A stretch of DNA of 64,000 nt, from the NCBI GenBank assembly GCA_024195265.1, contig JAJLRJ010000014.1:22590509-22654508 (forward strand), written 5' to 3'. The notes under the pieces were generated by a model. The model made no database searches. It had not been told where the DNA came from and saw only the letters and a list, made by a program, of their open reading frames with translations. The DNA is from Dendrophyllia cribrosa. Lineage: Eukaryota; Cnidaria; Anthozoa; Scleractinia; Dendrophylliidae. Positions within the stretch are counted from its first letter, which is position 1. Each line of letters begins with the position of its first letter. Below are positions 55,535-64,000 of this stretch, piece by piece. Position numbers and translations under genes: made by a program.

Positions 55535-56791
55535 AGACAATGGTCTTTTAAATGGTGTCATATTTATCGACCTCAAAAAGGCCTTCGACACCATTGACCA
55601 TGAAATCATTTTGCGTAAGCTCGTAAACTACGGGGTGGATGAGAACTCCCTCCGATGGTTCGCCTCATACTTAAGTAATAGGGGTCAAAAGTGTAACGTA
55701 AATGGCGCTCTGTCAAACACAAACGAAATAAGTTGCGGGGTGCCACAGGGCAGCATAATTGGCCCTCTACTCTTTCTAATATACATCAATGACCTGCCGA
55801 ACTGTCTCACTACAGCCTGCGCAAAAATGTTCGCAGACGACACTTATATTAGTATTCCTGGCCGTACTCTCGCTGATCTTGAACCGATGATAAACCCTGA
55901 ACTCGCGAATCTCAATTGCTGGCTAAAAACGAATAGGCTTAGCCTTAACGTTGCGAAAACCGAGTTCATAATCATAGGTTCTCGTCAGAGGCTACTTGTG
56001 GAGAGTAATGACGAAATCTGTGTCAGTTTAGAAAATCAACAAATCGAGAGAGTGGATCATACTACGCCGCTAGGTCTTACAATCGACGATAGACTCTCTT
56101 GGTCAAATTATATTAACGAAGTATGTAAAAAGGTTTCTTCAGCAATAGGTGCTCTGAAGCGCATTAGGCCTTTTGTCTCTCAATCTACTGCAATACAAAT
56201 TTATAACGCCCTAATCCAGCCCCATCTCGATTACTGTAGCCCCGTCTGGGATGGGTTTAGTAACCAACTGAGCGATAAACTGCAAAAATTACAGAACCGT
56301 GCAGCCAGGGTGATTGCGAGGGCTAATTACGAGACAAGCTCCAACGTACTCCTGGAAATGCTGAAATGGGATTCACTCTCAGTAAGACGAAAAAAGCAAA
56401 AGGCAGTTGTGACGTTTAAATCCCTCAACAAATTAGCCCCAGTGTACTTGCAGGACCTATTCAATACACGAAGCACAAATTACAATTTACGAAATTCGTG
56501 CGGTAAACTAACATTGCCCAAGCCACGCACCAATTATCTAAAGCGTAGCTTTAGCTATAGCGGGGCTCAGTTGTGGAACTCCTTACCACAAGATGTAAGG
56601 AATATCAAGTCAATAGGGCAATTTAAAAGGGAAATAAACCGACTATTTTAATCATCGGTTTCCCACTCGGCAACCTTGTAAAACAGTAAGTGAAGTGTAT
56701 ATATATTTTTAATGATATAATTGTCACTTTTTATATACTGAATGATTTTACCGAGTTTAAATAAAGTTATATATATGTATGTATGTATGTA
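55535..56791 (+). mobile_element. 5'-truncated LINE with intact C-terminal reverse transcriptase
   Basis: An open frame starts within RT motif A (VIFIDLKKAFDTIDHEI) and runs to a stop at 56651: GVPQGSIIGPLLFLIYINDL, KMFADDTY (catalytic Asp pair), LNCWLKTNRLSLNVAKTEF, and ending AQLWNSLPQDVRN...FKREINRLF. This is a jockey/CR1/L2-type RT. It lacks the endonuclease and start. The 3' end is AAATAAAGTTATATATATG with (TATG)n rather than poly-A. It is inserted in the intron after the death exon, same strand. The open frame suggests recent insertion. Confidence 0.85.
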
Positions 56792-57094
56792 CATGTGAAT
56801 GTGATTGTTACATGAATACAAACATACCAGTTAGCATGGGCTAGTTGTCTGTACCCACACTTTTAATTTTTTTCTTTAATTTAAAGTTGGTATCGATGGA
56901 TCTTAAAATGCATGCACATAAAGAAAATCTCTCGAGACTGCAATATGCGTGCATCAATTTAGGGTATATTTAAGTTTATTGAGATCAAGGGGGCGAATGG
57001 CAAGCACTTATATACGATACTAGAAACGATCTCTCTTATGGATCAGCGGAAAGACTGGCAAAAGTAAGTCAAAAGCATCCGAGCTGATTCGAAC

Positions 57095-57095
57095 A

Positions 57096-57145
<50 letters not shown>

Positions 57146-57155
57146 CGATGATGAC
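57095..57155. repeat. (GAT)n microsatellite
   Basis: About 17-18 GAT units with one GAC interruption, about 170 bases before the next exon. Confidence 0.95.
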
Positions 57156-57322
57156 GTTTATCGGGTAATTTGTAAAATTCGCTGTGGTTAACAAGCTCCT
57201 CCAGTCAAATGCGAGAGCATTTTCTATTTTTTTGTTGTACGTCTACATTGTACTTATTCCAAACATGTCTTTTGTTTTGATATACCGGGTTGTTATAACG
57301 GTAATATTTTCACTCTCACCAG

Positions 57323-58696
57323 ATTACAGAGTAACACAAAGAGGCCAGATGCATATCAGGCACTTGAGAGAAATTGCAAACAAGATCTCCGGCTTGCAAT
57401 GCGTTGATGCTGTTTCAAGGAGTTATTTCTCCTGTAAAATTGGAACTCTTTGTAAGTCTGTATTGAGGGACTGTTGCATCGAATTGGAAGGTTCTGCTGA
57501 AGGCGTTGAAAGGGCCGCCTCATCCTCAAATCATGCAGATGATTTGATCAACCATTTCATCGAGAATCACCAACCAATACCAGACGATACTGCGCAGAAA
57601 TATAAAGGAGTCTGTTTACAGTCTGAAGAATCAAGCACTAAAACTTTCTTGGCAATTGCTCCTCACCTCATTCAAAACATCAAAGAAATCTTTGTTGACG
57701 ATGAGAGTATTGTGCCACAGAATGGGTTAAGAGGACTTTCAGAGGAAAAAGTAAATCACTTTTTGTTAAGTGTTCGGAATGCTCAACGAAACAACAGATT
57801 CCGGGAACTTGTATACGAAGAGTGCGAAATCCTTGGGAAGTTGTGCCTAAAAAATCACGACAAGCAGGCCACTGAAGAAATTGAAGAATGGAGCCAAAGT
57901 CTGGGAATCCTCCAAATGCTCAAGTTTCTAAAGCATAAGCAGTTTTTCCAGCACTGCCGGCAAGACGTTAGGTTGCACAAAAGATTAGACCTGTTTTCAC
58001 GCCGCCTAAAAACACTATTGACTGATCGCGAGGACACCGATGAAGTTTTTATACACGACTTTTCCAATGTTTTGCAGAGTCTAATTCATTTCGCCAAGTT
58101 TGATCCATCAAAACTAGTGAGATTTGAAATGTTTGATTCAACAAATACTCCTTTGACCTGTCGCCGTGAGAACGTAAAGTACGACAAACACGGAAACACA
58201 TACTCTCAGAGCTTCCGCATCAAGAAACAATGGGACGATCGCGACGAGCTTCAACTTCATGCAATTGCATATGTGAGCATCGATGGACGGATTTGCAAGA
58301 AAGGAGCGTTCCAGTCAGTGATCATACTGAATGCATCTGGCGAAGAAGCTTTCGACACATGCCTGAAACGTTTCGACGTCGCTGTAATGAAGCTGGAAGA
58401 CAAAAGTTCGGGAAATCTGCGCTTGGTCCTTTGTTCAACGCAAAACGAAAAACTCGTAGAGGCACTAGACGCTTTAAAACGAGAACTGAGTGAAGACCTG
58501 CTGGACTTGAGTCAGTCGAAAATCACCCAATGTCACCTTCAAATGCGTCCTATTGATCCCGCCGCAGGTGCGGTTCTAAGTCTTCGTCTAGAGTACAAAT
58601 GGGGATCCGAAGCAGTCACTCTTGACAGCAAGGACTTTATGACTTTTGCCGATTCCTCTGCTGGTGGTGCTTGTATAACAGAAGGACAACTTGTAG
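57323..58696 (+). CDS. Large exon, unrecognised helical plus beta-rich region
   Basis: The acceptor is CTCTCACCAG and the donor GTAG then GTAAGA at 58697; phase 1 on both sides; 457 codons open. The open frame reaches farther upstream, but that part is a hydrophobic intron translation. The N-terminal two thirds is mostly helical (REIANKISGLQCVDAVSRSY, FLAIAPHLIQNIKEIFVDDE, EIEEWSQSLGILQMLKFLKH). The C-terminal third looks beta-rich (GNTYSQSFRIKKQWDDRDEL, AIAYVSIDGRICKKGAFQSV, LSLRLEYKWGS). I do not recognise a family. Position after death suggests an effector or regulatory region of the same protein. It is too regular and long to be chance. Confidence 0.75.
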
Positions 58697-58821
58697 GTAA
58701 GATGAAGTTGTTTGTTATTTTTATATACCGGTGGTTTGAGTTTGGATCAATCATTTGCTCCCTTTCATTTTTCTTTGATCACTGTGTAGTCACCAATAAG
58801 GGGGTTATTTCATAAATAGAG

Positions 58822-58966
58822 GATATTACATGGCCGCGCGAAGATACGAAATTTCTCTTCGAGTGTTAAAAAATATTTCACGAGTGAGCGCAGCGAACGA
58901 GTGAAATATTTTTCAACACGAGAAGAGAAATTTCGTATCTTCAAGCGGCCATGTAATGTTCTGTTT
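58822..58966. mobile_element. Hairpin MITE
   Basis: ATTACATGGCCGCGCGAAGA then TACGAAATTTCTCTTCGAGT pairs with ACGAGAAGAGAAATTTCGTA TCTTCAAGCGGCCATGTAAT. The centre is GTGAAATATTTTTC/GAAAAATATTTCAC around CGAGTGAGCGCAGCGAACGAG. Confidence 0.85.
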
Positions 58967-59159
58967 AACACCAATGAAATCAAACCATTTCACTTTTATA
59001 TTTTTTGTAGTCCTGAAGTAGAACAACGTAGCAACGGTCATCTTTTCACGTGTGAAGATAACATGTTATTCTCACGTGTGAAGATATGATGTTTACGCGC
59101 GAAAGCTTACCTGGTATTTCATTGGTGTTTATATAATAATATAGGATACGTCATGTTGC

Positions 59160-61071
59160 TTAAAGTGCCTATGAAATGAATTTTTTTTCTTCGTTTTTCA
59201 TTAGTTTATTATGTCCAAAGAACGAAAACAATAATCATTTCCCGAGGAAAAGAAAGAAAATCGGTTTTTTAGCCCCTCGAAGATGCGTCACTTCGGTTGA
59301 AAAGTGGCTCCAATTTTTGGAGAGCCTGGGGGCGAGTGAGCGTGCGTGATGACGTAAATTACGTAAATAGTATGACACATTGGTTTGTTTACGCTATAAT
59401 TCCCTTGGAATCCTTTAGCGTGATGGTCATTTTGCCAACGTTCTTGGCTGTACAAATGTCAGACAGCGCCTAATTTGTTTCTTTACAGTCCTCTGAAGGT
59501 GAAGAGGATCAGTTTCGGATCTTGATCAACTGAAATGATCGTGTCTGGATCGTGTCCACTGTAGTTTTGCCGTAGCGAGACGAACCGACTGTGCCGCTTG
59601 AGCGAAGGAAGTGAACATGAAGAAGACGGACTTTGATCATTTAGATTATTGAACGTGAAAGGTATACATTTCAGTAGCACAGCGTCTGAGTGGTTCGCCA
59701 GTTGAGTTGTAAGCTTATTGAACGCAGAGGCGTTTTTGTTATTTCTTTTTAGTGGCTCGTTGACTAGCGTTTATCGAACGCGAACGATATATTTGTAGTA
59801 CAAACAATCATGATATTAGCGCATTAGCGACTCGGCCGGTCTTCTCTGAAGTTCATTGATCGCGCGTGGAGGTTATGAACTTATTTTATCGGCTTGGCAA
59901 TTCGCTCGTCTACTTAAAGTTCTTTTTTCAATGCGAAGGATATGTCTTGGCGGCTTGCTAATTGAAAGTTTCTAAATTATACTGATATGTTATGCATATC
60001 CGAGGTGGTGTTTTTCAGGCGGCTTGCTGAATTGAATGTGAATGGTGTATTTTTAGCGGCAAGGTGCCTTGATAGCGTATTTTTTTATTTATTTATTCAA
60101 AATGTTTGAACTCAAGGATATACGTAATAATTATGCTTCTTAGTTCAGTGTCTTGCCAGCGATTGATCGTTTCTGGAAATTTTAACCACTTGGCGGCTTG
60201 CAAGTGAGTTCAAAGTATCGTGTTTACATTTATGTCTGATTTATATTTCATTGTATAAAATTAAAAAAAAATTGATCTGATCGAACACGCAATGATTCAG
60301 CGATGTATTTTGTTTCGAATAGCATTTGTACGTGTAGATTTTTGATAGATGTTCCGTAGAATAGACGCCTTCCAGTGAACACTTGCGTCGCTGCACTTTG
60401 AATTTTATAATTCGGAATACCGTATAAACATTTATATTACTCGCCAGTCAGTGCCGATCAAGACAGTATGTTTTTGTAGGCCTCACTGACTTCGACGGCT
60501 CTCCAGTCGAGCCGAGGCTTGAAGGAACTTCCAAACAGTATATGGATTGGAAAAATTATGCTTGATTAAACGGCCTCACCGGCCGGAATGTTATTTTCTT
60601 TTGCAAAATAATATTAATCTTAACAATAAGCGCTTTCATTGAAAACAACATCGCTTGACGTACCCTTTCCGATGTCGACGAACAAATTTCGTGTATTTCG
60701 CCGGCCTATTTTCCTCTGGAGCAAAATAAAGCTTTGTTACACCCTCTGTTATCGAAGAATTCTAATATCTCGTAAGTTTGAGGCCGCTCGCCACATAATA
60801 TTGGTCCACCTCTAGCGACGTCTCTTGTCAGCTCTCTTGTTCTCTATATTCCTGCAGCAGTTTGTACAACTATTTACGTCACAGTGTAATATGACACTGG
60901 TTTTGGCCGCGCACAAATTGGAGCCACTTTTTAGCGCCAACAACCTAACTTTGAGACCATAAAAAAAGCATTTCGTATCGTCCCTAACACTTTAAACCTT
61001 TTATTCCAAGGTCTAAAAAGGTGAAACTTTCGATACATCAAAAAATAAATTTCATTTCATAGGCACTTTAA
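59160..61071. mobile_element. TTAA-flanked 1.9-kb DNA element (family M2), copy 2
   Basis: Inverted relative to 26893-28785 and near-identical to it along the whole length (for example GTCGCTAATACGC/GCGCATTAGCGAC, CAAGCCGCC blocks). Same TIR and TTAA. It lies in the intron between 58696 and 61573. Confidence 0.9.
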
Positions 61072-61086
61072 TGAACCGCCGGTTCA

Positions 61087-61441
61087 TTAAACACGAAGTT
61101 CCGGTATAAAAGGAGCCTGACCTGGCCATTCTCACCTCCAGTGATCAATCAACCACTGAAGCATTAACAACTGACAAAAAACATGCGTCATTACTAAGAC
61201 CATTGCTAACACAATTTGGAAAAACTTTATGAAAGTTATATCATAAGTCTTTATGAACTTCTATTTATTTTTTTGCTTAGGTAAAATCTTGGTTTAATTA
61301 GATTTTTGAAGCAAATTATATTTAAGGACGCGCAAGTTAACCACGTTTTGTGACTGAAAGACGCCTTAATTTGCATTTCACACCCAAAAGGTGTGAAATG
61401 GGGGAGGAGCTAAGCCTTTTATACCGGAACTTCGTGTTTAA
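61087..61441. mobile_element. TTAA-flanked 355-bp MITE
   Basis: Ends TTAAACACGAAGTTCCGGTA TAAAAGG and CTTTTATACCGGAACTTCGTGTTTAA. It begins only 15 bases after the end of the preceding M2 element. Confidence 0.9.
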
Positions 61442-61572
61442 GATTAAGGAGAAAATTATTTCCCTGGCCGTATAACAGAAAAGATCTTCTTCATCCTAAG
61501 CTTATACGTTTATGGTACTTCAAGTTTGACTGACATCCTCTCTGTCTTTTTCACTCCTTTTTTATTTTCCAG

Positions 61573-61701
61573 GTTTGGACGATGCACTGATGGCTGAAGG
61601 TGCAGCTGCTTTCCCACTGACTTCTGCTGATGGAAAATTTCCCTTGGGTTCTTTTGATCAGTTACAGAGACACGGGCGACTACAGTGTGCGGGAAACATC
61701 G
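61573..61701 (+). CDS. Small exon, unrecognised
   Basis: The acceptor is TTTATTTTCCAG and the donor ATCG then GTAACG; phase 1 on both sides. It encodes LDDALMAEGAAAFPLTSADG then KFPLGSFDQLQRHGRLQCAG NI. No domain is recognised. Its phase fits 58696 and 63297. Confidence 0.6.
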
Positions 61702-62180
61702 GTAACGGCGAAGTTCCTTGTTCAATTCTGTATATTTGTTAATCTGTCAATGATGTGTTGCTATTAGCTAAAAGGGGAAGATTTGTAAAGGGAAAGATAC
61801 TTTCCTATATAAGAGTCTACATGTTGGCAGAATCCGAGGAGCACGTCGGCCACAAGGAGACCAAAACCGAATCGCAGACATGGCTACTTTCAAGAATCAA
61901 CTGAAAGGGCTTTGAAAGTGACACTGTCTCCCGAAATGACAACATTTCGCTTAAATCATTTCCATCAGTGTTGCACCACCAAATGCCCCCAATACAACTA
62001 AATTGGATATCACATTCCATAGAGCAAAACAGAAGCAGTAGTTTGGAGATAAAGTGCAGGATTGCAAGGATGGAAGTGGATTACCGTTCATCAAATTTGA
62101 TTTCGTGACAGGCGGGGAGGAATCAAAGTTGCCATTCGTGTAGAATTTTGATTATTTTATCCGTTAATTTGTATTTTTAG
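61702..62180. other. Intron stretch, nothing recognised
   Basis: No repeat or coding structure found before the M1 element. Confidence 0.4.
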
Positions 62181-62635
62181 TTAAGTAATGATCCGCATAA
62201 GAAGGATAGCGCTGAACGGCAATGCACGATGGAATGTCAACTATTTTCATTGTTACAACTAATGATCTCATTGTCCTAGACTCAAAAACTGCTAAAAAGT
62301 TAAGGTTCAAGGTGCATTTTGTCTAATTTCTTTAAGGTTTCAAGTAATTTGAGACCCAAGCACAACATGCAATTTTTAAAAGATATTGTATTTGGGGAAC
62401 TTCATCAAAGAAGCAAAATTATTAGCTATTGTGTTCTGCTATTCTGAATGGTTAAGCACGAACATTTCCTAAAATTTAATTGACGCAAATGAATTTTCCT
62501 TATTTTTATACTGAAATATAATTATGAACCATCAGCCCTCCTCTATTCTTGAAACCAAAGATATTCTATGTGGGAAAGAGCTTATGCCGCAGAACAATGA
62601 AGTTTACTATAGTTCTTATGTGGAGCATTACTTAA
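62181..62635. mobile_element. TTAA-flanked MITE, family M1, intact copy
   Basis: Ends TTAAGTAATGATCCGCATAA and TTATGTGGAGCATTACTTAA; relative of 22327-22765. Confidence 0.85.
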
Positions 62636-62735
62636 TATTCCTTTGCTTTCGTCACTTTTGGCGACTTTTTCTTCCTTTTTCAAGCTCCCGACCATAATCA
62701 TGAAATCACGAGATATCAGCCGGTACAGTGCCTCT

Positions 62736-63078
62736 TTAAAGGCCCGTTTACACGTGCGAATTTTGATGCGATTTTTGTCGCGCTCCCCAATGCAAAGTTC
62801 TTTTTGTCTCAAGTTTAAGCTAGCGGCGATTTCCTGTGCGATTCGGGTGCGACATTTGCTTTGATTTGCTGTGATTTGCCAAAAATCGCCGTCAAGTTAA
62901 GTTGCATCAGGTTTCTGGCAAACATGTTCGAAACCTCTGCAAGATCGCGCGACAAATCCCGCCCAAATCGCACTGAAATCGCCGCGCGTTTACACATACG
63001 ATTTGAAGATGCAACTTGCGCAGGACAAAAATTGCATCGACAAGTGCGACAAAAATCGTCTGTGTAAACGGGCCTTAA
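62736..63078. mobile_element. TTAA-flanked 343-bp MITE with GCGATTTTTGTCGC words
   Basis: Ends TTAAAGGCCCGTTTACACGT and TGTGTAAACGGGCCTTAA. Inside, CGATTTTTGTCGC/GCGACAAAAATCG and AAATCGC/GCGATTT recur in both directions. Confidence 0.85.
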
Positions 63079-63189
63079 GCCTTACATTAATGGTTAAATT
63101 AATTACTATTATACAGCATCTGGTATATGTGGTTGCTGTAGCCGGGCATGATAAAACTTATTTCAAACGATAGAAAAGTTGACACTGGT

Positions 63190-63240
63190 TAAAATATGTC
63201 AGACGTTTCGGTCGTGGTACTGCGAACTTAGTCAGCTAAA
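63190..63240 (-). ncRNA. Degenerate Penelope/hammerhead-like motif
   Basis: On the complement: CTGACTAAG, a 4-of-5 pairing stem (GTTCG with CGACC), then GAAACGTCTGAC. Same layout as at 7.0 and 40.7 kb but with a mutated core, so it is probably inactive. Confidence 0.35.
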
Positions 63241-63296
63241 AAATGCCGTCCTGTGATGAGATGTTATGAGTTTCTGATTTTGTAATCTTGTTTCAG

Positions 63297-63390
63297 AGAT
63301 AAATATAAACCAGACGGTAAACCAAATGTCAGGTCGTGTTTGTATGGTAGGAGACAATCCCACTGTGAACGAGCAGATGCCCAGTCAACG
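63297..63390 (+). CDS. Small exon at right edge, unrecognised
   Basis: The acceptor is CTTGTTTCAG and the donor CAACG then GTAAAT at 63391. It encodes ININQTVNQMSGRVCMVGDN then PTVNEQMPSQR, starting in phase 1 and ending in phase 2. The asparagine/valine-rich short repeat style is like linker segments between signalling modules. The gene continues beyond the window. Confidence 0.55.
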
Positions 63391-64000
63391 GTAAATATTA
63401 TCCTCATCCATTTTTTTTATTATCGATCGTTATCGTAGTCATTGCAATTTAGCTTTTCTTTAGATTTAGACTCAGATTTAGAGTTTTCTTCTTTTAATTT
63501 TGTATTTATACTTTAATTTTTGTAATACTCTTTATGGTCGAGCGTTTTTAGCATGAGCTGGGGAGACTGGGTGACTACTCTCTACGTTATCGACAGTAAA
63601 TAAATTCTTCTTGTTATTCTTTAACGCCTGCAGTTTTCAGAGTCGTCGGTGGGTTATATTATCTTATACTTAAGTTAAAGAGACCGCGGTTTTCAAATCA
63701 GCACTGTGTAAATTTTCTTAAGGGTTAAAAAAGTCTAATGATTGAGTTACTTTTGTACAATGTATTTGCAATGGTAATTATACGGTTTCGAGTTCAAGTT
63801 TTGAACAAGTGAGCTCAAATTGTACGAGCCGCTTCGATTTACGTAGTGAAAGTGACGATCTTATTGCTGAAAGGAAGTGAGCATTTGTTGGATATTTGAC
63901 ACTTTATTTAGGGATTGGTTGCTGAAGATCAGCCCATACATGAATACTAGAAACTCAAAGGTTCGTTTGCACCTGAAATCCTGAAAGAACGTTTTCAATA
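63391..64000. other. Right edge, intron or intergenic
   Basis: No further exon with good splice sites was recognised to the window end. Confidence 0.4.

Overview
The window is a repeat-rich, AT-rich, intron-bearing metazoan sequence. It is most likely anthozoan (stony coral or sea anemone). The grounds are DZIP3-like HEPN exons, ZU5/UPA/death exons, a degraded tandem TPR exon of a type common in cnidarians, many short TIR elements with TTAA targets, jockey/CR1-like LINE ends, a DIRS-like reverse transcriptase fragment and Penelope-type hammerhead-like motifs. Species cannot be fixed from sequence alone. All recognisable host coding sequence is on the + strand; the only minus-strand coding relic is a small RecQ-like helicase fragment.

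Left part (1-9 kb): two ubiquitin-like (UBL) loci. Locus A (1130-1977) is a terminal exon with two UBL repeats and no C-terminal Gly-Gly, followed by two decayed UBL repeats (about 2000-2371). Locus B has a frameshifted upstream exon (about 6300-7006) whose phase-1 donor fits a terminal exon with two further UBL repeats (8307-8776), also without Gly-Gly. Repeats lie between and around them, including a Penelope-like inverted pair with hammerhead-like cores.

Middle-left (9-19 kb): no convincing host gene. It holds foldback elements, poly-G tracts, a DIRS-like RT fragment, a 9-bp minisatellite, a nested TTAA element and a LINE relic.

Right part (19-63.4 kb): a chain of exons with compatible splice phases that I read as one long gene (or a gene plus a recently duplicated exon), running off the right edge. 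In order: HEPN exon 1 (19286-20110), two linker exons, an SH2 domain split over three exons (26632-30605), a linker exon, HEPN exon 2 (34444-35211), HEPN exon 3 (38820-39701), a ZU5+UPA exon (53001-53897), a death-domain exon (55017-55247), a large unrecognised exon (57323-58696) and two small exons. The modular exons are almost all bounded by phase-1 introns, which permits exon duplication and shuffling. This is visible here: HEPN exons 1 and 2 lie in a near-identical duplication of nearly 3 kb. The 13-kb intron between HEPN 3 and ZU5 is built of segmental duplications, including two copies of a shrunken TPR exon.

The predicted product joins phosphotyrosine recognition (SH2), a possible RNA-binding or RNase fold (HEPN with an R-x5-H motif) and PIDD/UNC5-like ZU5-UPA-death signalling. 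That suggests an innate-immunity or cell-death sensor. The domain calls come from the sequence; the joining of exons is inference from splice sites and phases and would need transcripts to confirm.
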